Assembly: GCF_030295955.1 (NCBI RefSeq)
Contig: NZ_AP027363.1
Coordinates: 3,077,046 to 3,141,045, forward strand
Origin: Thalassotalea agarivorans
GTDB lineage: Bacteria; Pseudomonadota; Gammaproteobacteria; Enterobacterales; Alteromonadaceae
Direction of reading: 5' to 3'
DNA length: 64,000 nucleotides
Both the position numbers and the translations under genes were made by a program. Shown here piece after piece: positions 1 to 8,867 of this stretch. Positions within the stretch are counted from its first letter, which is position 1. Each line of letters starts with the position of its first letter. The notes under the pieces are model-generated. The model was not told where the DNA came from, made no database searches, and was given only the letters and a program-made list of their open reading frames with translations.

Positions 1-1386
1 GGTGAGGTGCATAGACCACAAACACCACTTAGAAAAATATTTGATACGATCAGCGGCGAACGGTTGAAATGGCAAGCAATGGACGATGTTTATGACCGTA
101 TTATTATTGGAGATAAGCATTTTGATTTACCTGCTGGGACAGACAACTTTATCAACGCTTTGGTCAAGGAATTTCCACAAGAAGAAAAGGCCATACAACA
201 GTATGTATCGCTTGTAAGAGAAATTAGTTACCATTCTAACAAGTTCTTTGCTGGACAAGCATTGCCCAAATGGCTTGCAACAATTTACAACAAATTTAGG
301 CCTGTCCTTTTAAAGAAAGTGTACTTTCAAACAACAAGAGAAGTGTTGGAGTCGCTTACACAAAACCAAGAACTTATTGCTGTATTAACGGGGCAATGGG
401 GAGATTATGGGCTACCACCAGCAGAGTCTAGTTTCCTGATGCATGCGCTGCTAGTTAAACATTATTTAAATGGCAGTGCCTATCCAGTTGGTGGAGCTGC
501 AGCAATTGCTCGAGAAATCATCCCTACGATAACAGCCCAAGGTGGAGACGTATTCACCGACGCTGAAGTCACTTCTTTACTTTGCAAATCAGGCAAAGTA
601 ACAGGTGTGAAACTAGCAAATGGTCATCAAATTAAGGCCAATATTGTAGTCAGCAATACGGGTTACCTTAACAGCTATTCAAAGTTATTGCCGAATCATC
701 TAAAAACAGCAGATTTTGAGAAAAAACTACCAAAAATTAAGCGTTCTGGCGCATCATTATGTTTGTACGCTGGCTTTACCGGAACGGCTGATATGCTTGG
801 ACTTGAAACAACAAATCTATGGATATATCAATCGCCAGATCATGAACTTCAAGTAACTCAGTACAAAACGCAAGCCCATGCTGATGGTAACTTCCCGCTG
901 ATTTATATTTCATTCCCTTCAGCAAAAGACCCTACGTGGGACAGTCGCTTTCCAAACAAAACTACGGTTGAGATTGTTACGCTATCGCATATGAAATGGT
1001 TTGAACAATGGAAAGATACAGAATGGAATAAGCGCGGAGAAGAATATGAAGCGCTGAAAGAGTCTATGTCTCAAAAGCTACTCAAAGTGTTGTTTGAACA
1101 TCGCCCTCAACTTGAAGCAGCATTAGATTACTACGAACTTTCAACACCGTTATCTACCTTGTATTACCAACACAATGATGAAGGTGAAATTTACGGGTTA
1201 GATCACTCTATCGAGCGATTTACAAAGTATCAACCACACCCAGAAACACCACTTAAAGGCTTTTATCTTACGGGTGCAGATACCCTAACAGCAGGTGTTG
1301 GAGGCGCGACAATGGCCGGAATTATTACTGCTATGCGAATTGTTGGATTACGAAAAGCCGGTGAAATAAAGAAGATATTTAAGTAA
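1..1386 (+). CDS. Phytoene desaturase / retinol saturase-like FAD oxidoreductase (5' partial)
   Basis: Flavin-dependent amine-oxidase-fold protein of the CrtI/all-trans-retinol 13,14-reductase type, expected to desaturate, saturate or isomerise a polyene lipid. The frame is open to the first base of the window, so the N-terminal dinucleotide-binding GxGxxG segment lies off the left edge; the GTG at position 7 is probably internal. What remains has the family's middle region (YPVGGAAAIAREI, then a run reading DVFTDAEVTSL and an ANIVVSNTGY-type segment) and a C-terminal FAD-contact motif (YLTGADTLTAGVGGATMAG) near the end. Exact substrate cannot be told from sequence. It is convergent with the porin gene, with a hairpin between them. 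Confidence 0.8.
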   Translation, partial: GEVHRPQTPLRKIFDTISGERLKWQAMDDVYDRIIIGDKHFDLPAGTDNFINALVKEFPQEEKAIQQYVSLVREISYHSNKFFAGQALPKWLATIYNKFRPVLLKKVYFQTTREVLESLTQNQELIAVLTGQWGDYGLPPAESSFLMHALLVKHYLNGSAYPVGGAAAIAREIIPTITAQGGDVFTDAEVTSLLCKSGKVTGVKLANGHQIKANIVVSNTGYLNSYSKLLPNHLKTADFEKKLPKIKRSGASLCLYAGFTGTADMLGLETTNLWIYQSPDHELQVTQYKTQAHADGNFPLIYISFPSAKDPTWDSRFPNKTTVEIVTLSHMKWFEQWKDTEWNKRGEEYEALKESMSQKLLKVLFEHRPQLEAALDYYELSTPLSTLYYQHNDEGEIYGLDHSIERFTKYQPHPETPLKGFYLTGADTLTAGVGGATMAGIITAMRIVGLRKAGEIKKIFK

Positions 1387-1387
1387 T

Positions 1388-1415
1388 AAAAAAGGGGGAA
1401 AGCTACCTTTCCCCC
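1388..1415 (-). terminator. Rho-independent terminator of the porin gene
   Basis: A 9-bp perfect stem (GGGGGAAAG at 1394-1402 with CTTTCCCCC at 1407-1415, 4-nt loop) is preceded on the plus strand by six A's. On the minus strand the stem is therefore followed by a T run, so it should stop transcription arriving from the porin. On the plus strand it is followed by AAAAC, so it is not a good terminator for the left-hand gene. Confidence 0.8.
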
Positions 1416-1465
1416 AAAACAACCCGTTTTTCAGGGTCAACTAACGCAAGAGTGTATTAATTCAT

Positions 1466-2500
1466 TTATAAAACATACTTAAAAGAAACTTGTCCGTAGA
1501 AAGAATCAGCATCTTTGTCAGCCATTTCGAATTGACCTACTTCGACACCATATGAAAGATCTTTATTAATATCTGAGAAAAAGTTAACGCCCCAGTGACT
1601 TCTATCAATGTCACCAACATCGGTCGTTATATTACCTAAAAATACAGATGTTCTAGCTGCTTCTGTCCAAAAATGACGATAGGAAACCATATATGAAACA
1701 GTTTCTTCCGCTTCATTACCTACAACATCTGGTGTCGCACCAACACCTACATACCTACCTGTGTTCCCGCCATGAATTTGGAATTTTAAATCGCTCTTGC
1801 CATAAAGCTTAATGCTACCAGCAACTGAAACACCTAATCCGGTTTCACTGTTATCTGCATCTACGTTTAACTGTCTAAACAAACCAGCAACGGAAACGTT
1901 ACCCCAATCTCCTGCAAAGGTATATTTACCGACTACATCAGGTAATACATCTTGAGATGGATCGCCACCGGCTGTTTCAGGGTTTTCTAGTGCTACCTGA
2001 AAATCACCAATTTCATAACGCACCATAGTTTGTCGTATGAAGGCTTCACCCACAGTTGGGCCTGCAAAATCAGCTGTTTCTGGTAGTGCACTTACGTTCA
2101 TAAACGTTGTCCATGTTTGTCCAACTGTAAAGTTTTTGTATTTAATAAATGCGTGTCTTAATCTGGGGTGGACTGAATTTGAAACCACCTCATTACCACC
2201 GCCACCATAAAAATCCATTTCGATAAAACCTGTTACATCGCCATGAACATATTTAGTATTGAAGCGAGATTCGTTTACAAAAAACTTTGTTGATGTAGTG
2301 TCTTCCAACAGCACATCGCCCGTACCGGTCCAAAAGTCTTTAAACGCTATATTACCCGATGTCACTCTCATATCGGCCTTGATGTAACCGCCAAATATAA
2401 GTTTTCCATCTTCTCCAACCGTAAATTCATATCCTGCATAGCTCGCGCTTGATGCACTCATCAATGCAGCAGCTATCGCCAGTTTTAAACGTTGTAACAT
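1466..2500 (-). CDS. DcaP-like outer-membrane porin
   Basis: Outer-membrane beta-barrel protein of 344 residues, best matching the DcaP/trimeric porin-like family that passes small carboxylates and similar solutes. It has a Sec signal peptide (basic start, hydrophobic stretch, cleavage after ASYA at about residue 22), alternating aromatic/hydrophobic beta strands and a C-terminus ending FKYVL, as barrels recognised by BamA tend to. A good ribosome site (GGGGAG) precedes the ATG. It lies 83 bp downstream of acs in the same orientation and may be partly co-transcribed with it, which would suit uptake of a short organic acid; that link is inferred. Substrate is unproven. Confidence 0.8.
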   Translation of the reverse strand: MLQRLKLAIAAALMSASSASYAGYEFTVGEDGKLIFGGYIKADMRVTSGNIAFKDFWTGTGDVLLEDTTSTKFFVNESRFNTKYVHGDVTGFIEMDFYGGGGNEVVSNSVHPRLRHAFIKYKNFTVGQTWTTFMNVSALPETADFAGPTVGEAFIRQTMVRYEIGDFQVALENPETAGGDPSQDVLPDVVGKYTFAGDWGNVSVAGLFRQLNVDADNSETGLGVSVAGSIKLYGKSDLKFQIHGGNTGRYVGVGATPDVVGNEAEETVSYMVSYRHFWTEAARTSVFLGNITTDVGDIDRSHWGVNFFSDINKDLSYGVEVGQFEMADKDADSFYGQVSFKYVL

Positions 2501-2540
2501 GTGTTATCTCCCCATATTGTGCCATCAAGGCTTTTTATGA

Positions 2541-2557
2541 GGGGGCTTAATGCCCCC
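2541..2557 (-). other. GC-rich hairpin between acs and porin genes
   Basis: GGGGGC (2541-2546) and GCCCCC (2552-2557) form a strong stem with a 5-nt loop in the 83-bp acs-porin gap. In the minus direction it is followed by TCATAAAAAG rather than a T run, so it is more likely an mRNA-stabilising or processing element than a strict terminator. Confidence 0.5.
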
Positions 2558-2583
2558 ATTAAGTATTAGGGGTGGAAAGTACC

Positions 2584-4482
2584 TTATTCTTCCAATGTAC
2601 TTAAATCACCCTCATCCTGACCTAGTGCTCTTGCTTTTAATACGCGTCGCATAATTTTTCCACTTCGCGTTTTAGGTAAGGCTTCAACAAACTCAACAGC
2701 TTCAGGTGTAGCTATTTTGCCCATCTCGTTGCCCACATGAGTTTTAAGCTCAAGCATTAATTCTTTCGACGGTTCAACACCGTCTATCAAAATGACGTAG
2801 GTATGAATCGCATTACCTTTAAGTTCATGCGGCAAACCTACAGCAGCAGCTTCGCTCACCTTAGGGTGGCTAACAAGAGCACTTTCGATTTCCGCGGTAC
2901 CTAAGCGATAACCTGACACCTTAAGTACTTCATCCATACGACCGATCACCCAAATGTAGCCGTCGTCGTCTATTTTCGCACTGTCACCGGCTAAATAACG
3001 CCAGCTACCATCTTCACGTTGGCTCCAATACAATTCAGCGTAGCGAGCATCATCTTTAAATATCGTTCTAGCCATACCTGGCCATGGGTTTTTGATGATC
3101 AATTTACCCTCTTCATTCACCTCTACTTCTTCACCATCGTCGTCAACTACAGCTAACTCGTTACCAAAAAATGGTTTTGTGGCAGAGCCCGGCTTAAGCG
3201 GCGTAATAGGTAATGGGCAAACCATAAATCCACCCGTTTCTGTTTGCCACCAAGTATCAATAATTGGACACTTATCTTGGCCGATAACATTGTGGTACCA
3301 ACGCCATGCTTCAGGATTAATCGGTTCGCCGACACTACCCAACAAACGCAGGCTCGATAAGTCATGCTTTTTAGGCCAGCGGTCACCAAATCTCATCAAG
3401 CCACGAATGGCCGTTGGCGAGGTGTAAAGAATGTTAATGCCGTAGTTTTCGATGATTTGCCACCAGCGATTTGGGTAAGGATAATTTGGCGCACCTTCGT
3501 AAAGCATAATGGTGGCGCCATTAATCAGTGGGCCATAAACAATATAGCTGTGACCTGTAATCCAACCTGGATCAGCCGCACACCACCAACGATCTTGTGG
3601 TTTTATATCAAAGGCCATGCGATGGGTTGTTGAGGTATATACAGAATAACCACCGTGAGTATGCAACATTCCCTTTGGTTTACCTGTGGTGCCCGAAGTA
3701 TAAAGGATGAACAGCGGATCTTCGGCGTCAGTTGGCACAGTTTCACATTTTGAACTAGCAATAGGTAAAGCAAATAAATCGTGCAACCAAAAGTCTCTGG
3801 TTGGTTCCATTTCGACATCCAATCCATTGTTCTTGACACAAATACATACTTCAATGCTTGGTGAACGTTCCATGGCTGCATTAGCAATAGACTTTAAGTC
3901 GATTTGTTTACCACGGCGCCAACCACCGTCGGCCGTAACAAGTACACGTGAATGCGCATCATCAATTCGAGATGCTAGTGCCTCCGTACTAAAACCACCA
4001 TATACAACAGAGTGGATTGCACCAATTTTCGCACAGGCTAACATCGCAAACACAAGCTCAGGGATTTGAGGCATATAGATAGTAACAATGTCGCCTTTTT
4101 CAACGCCCATACTGCGCAGAACATTGGCAAACTTGCATACTTCGCGATTTAATCCGTTATAAGAGAAGTTTCTGACTTCTCCATGCTCACTTTCCCAAAT
4201 AATCGCCATCTTGTTGCGATTAGCATTTTCTAAATGTCTATCAACGGCATTGTGCACGATATTGATTTGACCACCGTCAAACCATTTGTAAAATGGGGCG
4301 TTGCTCTCGTCTAGCACGGTATCCCACTTTTTAAACCAATTAAGCGTTTCAGCTTGCTCTGCCCAAAATTGCTCTCTATTTTCAACAGAATACTTGTACA
4401 TTTCTTCGTATTCGTTCACGTTCGCTTGGTTAAGCACTTCTTCGCTTGGGTAAAAAATGTCAGGCTTAGCTGCATCGTTCAT
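2584..4482 (-). CDS. acs: Acetyl-CoA synthetase
   Basis: AMP-forming acetate:CoA ligase (acetate + ATP + CoA to acetyl-CoA + AMP + PPi), cytosolic, 632 residues, close to the family's usual 630-650. Visible motifs are the phosphate-binding loop YTSGTTGKPKG (about 262-272), the DTWWQTETGG box holding the Trp that restricts the pocket to small acids, GRMDEVLKVSGYRLG of the hinge, and PKTRSGKIMRR near the C-terminus with the catalytic lysine that is reversibly acetylated in known Acs proteins. Propionate is a possible second substrate. Neighbouring symporter, DUF294, exonuclease and SSF-kinase genes are the usual companions of acs in Vibrio, Pseudomonas and Shewanella. Confidence 0.95.
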   Translation of the reverse strand: MNDAAKPDIFYPSEEVLNQANVNEYEEMYKYSVENREQFWAEQAETLNWFKKWDTVLDESNAPFYKWFDGGQINIVHNAVDRHLENANRNKMAIIWESEHGEVRNFSYNGLNREVCKFANVLRSMGVEKGDIVTIYMPQIPELVFAMLACAKIGAIHSVVYGGFSTEALASRIDDAHSRVLVTADGGWRRGKQIDLKSIANAAMERSPSIEVCICVKNNGLDVEMEPTRDFWLHDLFALPIASSKCETVPTDAEDPLFILYTSGTTGKPKGMLHTHGGYSVYTSTTHRMAFDIKPQDRWWCAADPGWITGHSYIVYGPLINGATIMLYEGAPNYPYPNRWWQIIENYGINILYTSPTAIRGLMRFGDRWPKKHDLSSLRLLGSVGEPINPEAWRWYHNVIGQDKCPIIDTWWQTETGGFMVCPLPITPLKPGSATKPFFGNELAVVDDDGEEVEVNEEGKLIIKNPWPGMARTIFKDDARYAELYWSQREDGSWRYLAGDSAKIDDDGYIWVIGRMDEVLKVSGYRLGTAEIESALVSHPKVSEAAAVGLPHELKGNAIHTYVILIDGVEPSKELMLELKTHVGNEMGKIATPEAVEFVEALPKTRSGKIMRRVLKARALGQDEGDLSTLEE

Positions 4483-4596
4483 CTGTATTCTCCAAATATG
4501 CGTTAGTTTTTATTGGCTTGTATGCCTATTTTTATTTTAAGTAATTAAAGGTGATGTATATAAAGTAGAAGTTTTATTTGGATTTAGGAATTAGAC

Positions 4597-4613
4597 CTAA
4601 GTCTAAGACTTAG
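4597..4613. promoter_or_regulatory. Inverted repeat upstream of acs, possible operator
   Basis: CTAAGTC-TAA-GACTTAG is a perfect 7-bp inverted repeat with a 3-bp spacer, centred about 123 bp upstream of the acs start and embedded in a TTAGAC/GTCTAA-rich stretch. TTAGACC-like half-sites also occur at about 12044-12072, upstream of the DUF4212/symporter operon. A role as a binding site for the acetate regulator is inference only. Confidence 0.35.
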
Positions 4614-4656
4614 AAAAAAGGTGATTAAAATGTTTTCCAATCAAAAGTAAACAACA

Positions 4657-4727
4657 GGGACAGTCACCTTTGCTGCTGCGCCAACGCCATTGTTTGACTG
4701 CGCTTTTATTTTAATGTGACTGTCCTG
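4657..4727. repeat. Inverted pair of REP-like motifs
   Basis: GGGACAGTCACC (4657-4668) and GTGACTGTCCTG (4716-4727) are inverted copies of one motif about 47 bp apart. The same motif recurs in other intergenic regions (10002-10100, 25421-25439, 26483-26504). It resembles the GGGACAGGCACC-type palindromes associated with REP-associated tyrosine transposases in many bacteria. Confidence 0.6.
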
Positions 4728-4798
4728 ATAAATGGCAATGCACTAGGGGCAAATGGTATAGTGCGTGGTAATAAATCATTCGAACATTGAGGATGTCT

Positions 4799-5635
4799 AT
4801 GTCTTTTAAAGGCACGAAGAATTACATCGCGACAGATGAATTGCGCTTGGCGGTAAATGCCGCTATCACCCTAGAGAGGCCACTTCTCATAAAAGGGGAG
4901 CCTGGCACCGGTAAGACGATGCTCGCACAAGAGTTAGCAGATAGTTTAGGCGTTGAGCTTATTCAGTGGCACATCAAATCCACTACTAAAGCGCAACAAG
5001 GTTTGTACGAATATGACGCCGTTTCTCGCCTAAGAGACTCGCAATTAGGTGATGAAAAGGTTCATGATATTTCAAACTACATTATCAAAGGTAAACTTTG
5101 GCAAGCATTTGAATCAGAGAAGCGCCCTGTTTTACTTATCGATGAAATCGACAAAGCCGATATTGAATTTCCTAATGACTTGTTACTTGAACTCGACAAA
5201 ATGTCATTTCACGTATACGAGACTCAACAAGAAATTATCGCTATACAGCGCCCTATTATCGTTATCACTAGTAACAACGAAAAAGAACTGCCCGATGCCT
5301 TTCTTAGACGCTGCTTTTTTCACTACATAAAGTTTCCAGATAAAGCAGACATGCAAAAAATTGTTGAAGTTCATCACCCTGGGGTTACCAAACAATTACT
5401 GCAACAAGCGCTCGAAGTCTTTTTTGAATTGCGTGAAGTAAATGGTCTTAAAAAAAAGCCGTCTACCTCTGAACTGATAGACTGGCTTAAATTGCTGATT
5501 GCTGACGATTTATCACAACAAACCTTGTTAGACAAACAACAGTCTATTGTGCCTTTGATTGGCGCACTGTTGAAAAACGAGCAAGATACACAATTGATTG
5601 AAAAACTCGCTTTCATGAGTCGACGCAGAGACTAA
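4799..5635 (+). CDS. MoxR-type AAA+ ATPase
   Basis: AAA+ ATPase of the MoxR/CoxD kind, thought to act as a chaperone remodelling a partner protein together with a VWA-domain protein. Walker A GEPGTGKT lies at about residues 33-40, Walker B LLIDEID near 112-118, and a sensor-1/arginine-finger segment ITSNNEKELPDAFLRR near 157-172. I chose the ATG at 4799 because GAGG at 4789-4792 is spaced 6 nt from it and the protein then begins MSFKGTKNYIA, like homologues; in-frame TTG 4787 and ATG 4793 are too close to that site. The stop overlaps the next gene's ATG by one base, implying translational coupling. Confidence 0.9.
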   Translation: MSFKGTKNYIATDELRLAVNAAITLERPLLIKGEPGTGKTMLAQELADSLGVELIQWHIKSTTKAQQGLYEYDAVSRLRDSQLGDEKVHDISNYIIKGKLWQAFESEKRPVLLIDEIDKADIEFPNDLLLELDKMSFHVYETQQEIIAIQRPIIVITSNNEKELPDAFLRRCFFHYIKFPDKADMQKIVEVHHPGVTKQLLQQALEVFFELREVNGLKKKPSTSELIDWLKLLIADDLSQQTLLDKQQSIVPLIGALLKNEQDTQLIEKLAFMSRRRD

Positions 5636-6807
5636 TGTTTATAGACTTTTTTTTCACCCTAAAAAAACATGGTGTACCTTGTTCAGTAAGGGAGTTGTTA
5701 GATTTAATCAATGCGCTAAAGCAAGGCGTCATCTTTGCTAACGTAAACGACTTCTATTCACTTAGTCGAACGCTGTTAGTAAAAGACGAAGTGCATTATG
5801 ACCGATTTGATCGTGCCTTTGCCGACTACTTTGAGGGCGTTGAGCAAATAGACATATTCGACACTCTGTTACCGGAAGACTGGCTTCGCAAAGAATTCGA
5901 AAAACACCTTAGTGATGAAGAAAAGAAACAAATAGAAGCAATGGGTGGTCTTGAAGCTTTGATGAAAACATTGCAAGAAAGGTTAAAAGAACAAGAAAAG
6001 AGACACGCTGGCGGAAACAAGTGGATTGGCACAGGCGGTACATCGCCTTTTGGCGCCTATGGATACAACCCCGAAGGCATCAGAATTGGTCAAGACGGTA
6101 ATCGACACAGACAAGCCGTAAAGGTTTGGGACAAACGTGAATTTCGAAATTTTGACCAAGACAGAGAAATTGGTACTCGCAACATAAAGTTAGCTTTGAA
6201 AAAACTTCGAAAGTTTGCGCGAGACGGCAATAGTGAAAAACTCGATATCAACCAAACTATCCATTCCACTGCGCAAAATGCGGGGTTGCTTGATATCAAA
6301 ATGGAACAAGAACGACACAACGCTATAAAGGTGCTTATGTTCTTTGATGTAGGCGGTTCAATGGATGATTACATCCAAACCTGTGAAGAGCTATTCGCGG
6401 CGGCTCACTCAGAATTTAAACATATGGAATTTTATTACTTTCATAATTGCCTGTATGAAAAAGTATGGAAAGACAATGTCCGCAGAAGAATAGAAACCAT
6501 CGATGTAGACGAAATCATCAGAACGTTTGGCAGAGACTACAAAGTAATTTTTGTCGGTGACGCAACCATGAGCCCTTACGAAATTACCTACCCCGGTGGT
6601 AGTGTTGAGCATTGGAATGAAAAGCCTGGCATTGATTGGATGAACAAAGTGCTTGCTCATTTTGACAAGGTAGCTTGGCTAAACCCTCAACCAGAATCTC
6701 ATTGGTCTTACTACCATTCGATTCAAATTATGCAGCATATCGTTTTAAATAATATGTACCCTTTAACTGTTGATGGTATTGGGCGCGCAATTAAACACCT
6801 CAGCTAA
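5635..6807 (+). CDS. VWA-domain protein, CoxE-like
   Basis: 390-residue protein with a C-terminal von Willebrand A domain (about 225-390), partner of the preceding MoxR ATPase. The metal-ion site reads FFDVGGSMDD: the usual DxSxS has Gly in place of the first Ser, a variant I believe is common in this subgroup. The middle (about 95-160) is charged and glycine-rich with a helical DEEKKQIEAMGGLEALMKTLQERLKEQ segment. There is no signal peptide or membrane segment, so it should be cytosolic. MoxR/VWA pairs usually help insert metals or assemble enzyme complexes, but the client here is unknown; no likely client gene is adjacent. Confidence 0.85.
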   Translation: MFIDFFFTLKKHGVPCSVRELLDLINALKQGVIFANVNDFYSLSRTLLVKDEVHYDRFDRAFADYFEGVEQIDIFDTLLPEDWLRKEFEKHLSDEEKKQIEAMGGLEALMKTLQERLKEQEKRHAGGNKWIGTGGTSPFGAYGYNPEGIRIGQDGNRHRQAVKVWDKREFRNFDQDREIGTRNIKLALKKLRKFARDGNSEKLDINQTIHSTAQNAGLLDIKMEQERHNAIKVLMFFDVGGSMDDYIQTCEELFAAAHSEFKHMEFYYFHNCLYEKVWKDNVRRRIETIDVDEIIRTFGRDYKVIFVGDATMSPYEITYPGGSVEHWNEKPGIDWMNKVLAHFDKVAWLNPQPESHWSYYHSIQIMQHIVLNNMYPLTVDGIGRAIKHLS

Positions 6808-6883
6808 ATCACATACCGCTATACAAAAACGCTAAAAACTTGCTAAGGTAAATTTACCTCCAACAGAATAAAAAAATACATCG

Positions 6884-8176
6884 ATGCGATTAAAACTAAC
6901 TGCTCTAGCAACTCTTTTTGCTATTACCGCCTGCACAGACCCTGTAGTACAAGAACCTAGCTTGATGGAACAAGCGCAGACGCTCCATAAAAAGATTATT
7001 ATCTTAGATACACACCATGATATTAGCGTGGCTAATTTTACCGCAGAGAAAAACTACACTATGGAGCTCGCCACGCAGGTGAACTTACCCAAAATGGACG
7101 CCGGCCTTATGGATGTGTCTTGGCTTATCGTATATACAGGTCAGGGTCCGCTCACGGAACAAGGATATAAAGATGCTTATGCCAATGCTGTCGCCAAATT
7201 TGACGCGATCCATCGCTTGGTTGAAGAAATAGCACCGCAGCAAATTGAATTAGCACTCACCTCACAGGATGTACGCAGCATTATCTCTTCTGGAAAAAAA
7301 GTGGCAATGATAGGTGTTGAAAATGGTTACCCTATTGGCACAGACATAACCCGTGTAAAAGAATTTGCAGAACGTGGTGCGAGATACATGTCACTGGCAC
7401 ACAATGGGCATAATCAGCTGAGTGATTCGCATACAGGCGAAAGCGAAGGGCAATGGCTAAATAATGGTTTGAGTGACCTTGGCAAACTAGCCGTTAGTGA
7501 GATGAACAAGTGGGGCATCATGATTGATATTTCACATCCATCTAAAGTCGCAAACCTCGAAATGATAGCTCTTTCGAAAGCGCCAGTTATCGCGTCACAT
7601 TCAAGTGCTAGGGCTTTGTATGACCACAGCCGCAATCTCGATGATGAAGAGCTGCTTGCCGTCAAAGAAAATGGTGGTGTTGTGCAAACAGTTGCATTTC
7701 GCGGCTATGTAAATGGTGACAAAGCTAAGACATTTTCCGATGCAAAAAAAGCCATTTATCAAGAGATAGCAAAAGAGCAAGGTATCAGTTTGGTGCCGTG
7801 GAGCAAATTTAGAACCATTTCAACTGAAGAACAAAACAAAGCGCGCGCAGATTGGCTTCTAGTAGAGTCACTGTCAACCGAAAAAATAGCGATTGCCGGC
7901 TCAAATATAGATCAAGTTGATGTAGCCGACTTTGTTGACCACATTGACTATATGGTCAAATTAATAGGGATAGATCATGTAGGCATCAGCTCCGATTTTG
8001 ATGGTGGTGGCGGTATAAAGGGTTGGAACGACGCAAGTGAAACGCTAAATGTTACTGTGGAACTCATTAAACGCGGCTATAGCGACCAAGAAATCGCCAA
8101 ACTGTGGGGAGAAAACCTATTGCGTGTACTCGATGAAGTGCAACGGGTAGCATCCCAAATGCAGGAAACAAATTAA
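6884..8176 (+). CDS. Membrane dipeptidase (peptidase M19), lipoprotein
   Basis: Zinc-dependent dipeptidase of the renal-dipeptidase family, 430 residues. The N-terminus is a lipoprotein signal with lipobox ITAC (Cys17), so it should be anchored to a membrane facing the periplasm. The first metal motif DTHHDI (His44, Asp46) replaces the more usual DGHxDL; further family motifs are MIGVENGYPIG (bridging Glu), SLAHNGHNQLSDS, DISHPS, ASHSSARALYDHSRN and GIDHVGISSDFDG. It probably trims periplasmic or imported dipeptides. The GNAT gene starts immediately after its stop codon, so the two are likely co-transcribed. Confidence 0.9.
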   Translation: MRLKLTALATLFAITACTDPVVQEPSLMEQAQTLHKKIIILDTHHDISVANFTAEKNYTMELATQVNLPKMDAGLMDVSWLIVYTGQGPLTEQGYKDAYANAVAKFDAIHRLVEEIAPQQIELALTSQDVRSIISSGKKVAMIGVENGYPIGTDITRVKEFAERGARYMSLAHNGHNQLSDSHTGESEGQWLNNGLSDLGKLAVSEMNKWGIMIDISHPSKVANLEMIALSKAPVIASHSSARALYDHSRNLDDEELLAVKENGGVVQTVAFRGYVNGDKAKTFSDAKKAIYQEIAKEQGISLVPWSKFRTISTEEQNKARADWLLVESLSTEKIAIAGSNIDQVDVADFVDHIDYMVKLIGIDHVGISSDFDGGGGIKGWNDASETLNVTVELIKRGYSDQEIAKLWGENLLRVLDEVQRVASQMQETN

Positions 8177-8632
8177 ATGCTCACTATCGTGTGCAATCAG
8201 CCTGATACCTATCAGGCTTTTGCTGAATTAAATTTGGCTTGGATAAAAAAATATTTTCATGTTGAAGAGAGCGATCGAGCACTTGCAGACAACCCTGCCA
8301 TATACGTTGATGCGGGCGGCTATGTATTGGCGGCAGTGAAGGATGATATCGTGCTCGGCGCCGTTGCATTAGTTGAACGCGAAGCTAACGTATATGAGTT
8401 GACAAAAATGGCTGTTGATCCCAATTTTCATGGTCAGGGGATAGCTAATAAGTTAATGCTGGCTATCTTTGATAAGTTGGAAGAACTCAACGCAGAAATG
8501 GTATATCTAGTTTCAAATACCAAATTAAAGTCTGCTATTAACCTCTATAAAAAATATGGATTTGAAACAGTGCATCTTGGGCCACACCACTCATACAAGC
8601 GTTGCGATATTATTATGGAAAAACCGTTATAA
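8177..8632 (+). CDS. GNAT-family N-acetyltransferase
   Basis: 151-residue single-domain acetyltransferase. The acetyl-CoA-binding motif A is seen as LTKMAVDPNFHGQGIANKLMLAIFDKLEEL (about 74-103, Q/RxxGxG/A form), followed by the motif-B segment KSAINLYKKYGFETVHLG. The acceptor cannot be assigned; it could be a small molecule, a peptide from the neighbouring dipeptidase, or a protein. The ATG directly follows the dipeptidase stop with no gap. Confidence 0.85.
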   Translation: MLTIVCNQPDTYQAFAELNLAWIKKYFHVEESDRALADNPAIYVDAGGYVLAAVKDDIVLGAVALVEREANVYELTKMAVDPNFHGQGIANKLMLAIFDKLEELNAEMVYLVSNTKLKSAINLYKKYGFETVHLGPHHSYKRCDIIMEKPL

Positions 8633-8648
8633 ACTATCCTCACACCCA

Positions 8649-8867
8649 CTATCACGTAAGTATCTGATTTTCGGTAAATAGAACCTTTTCACCGGTAAAA
8701 CTATCATGCAACTTTTGATGGGCGACCAACGAAAAGGTGTCTGTCCTGCTAGCATATCCTATCACGTAAGTATCTGATTTTCGGTAAATAGAACCTTTTC
8801 ACCGGTAAAACTATCATGCAACTTTTGATGGGCGACCAACGAAAAGGTGTCTGTCCTGCTAGCATAT
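8649..8867. repeat. Perfect 109-bp tandem duplication at the 3' end of the kinase gene
   Basis: Bases 8649-8757 and 8759-8867 are identical over 109 nt (period 110, one extra base between). The right-hand copy is the last roughly 35 codons plus stop of the minus-strand kinase gene; the left-hand copy is a non-coding second copy of that end. Absence of any difference implies a recent event. No inverted repeats or transposase flank it. Confidence 0.95.

Larger units (their letters stand above)
4483..4798. other. Intergenic region between divergent acs and moxR-like genes
   Basis: 316 bp without a gene. It holds the acs promoter region, a 7-bp inverted repeat at 4597-4613, and an inverted pair of REP-like motifs at 4657-4668 and 4716-4727. 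The remainder is AT-rich with no other recognisable element. Confidence 0.7.

Noticed and set aside
4799-6807. MoxR/VWA pair as an anti-phage or toxin system
   Set aside because: No effector, nuclease or toxin gene is linked and neighbours are ordinary metabolic genes; nothing in the sequence supports defence.
8731-8866. AAAGGTGTCTGTCC in both tandem copies looks like the REP-like motif
   Set aside because: In the right-hand copy it is coding sequence for a conserved segment of the kinase (SRTDTFSL), and the left-hand copy is only its duplicate. I treat the resemblance as coincidence.
8649-8867. Tandem duplication as an IS or transposon footprint
   Set aside because: No terminal inverted repeats, transposase or short target-site duplication; the unit is simply the end of the gene.
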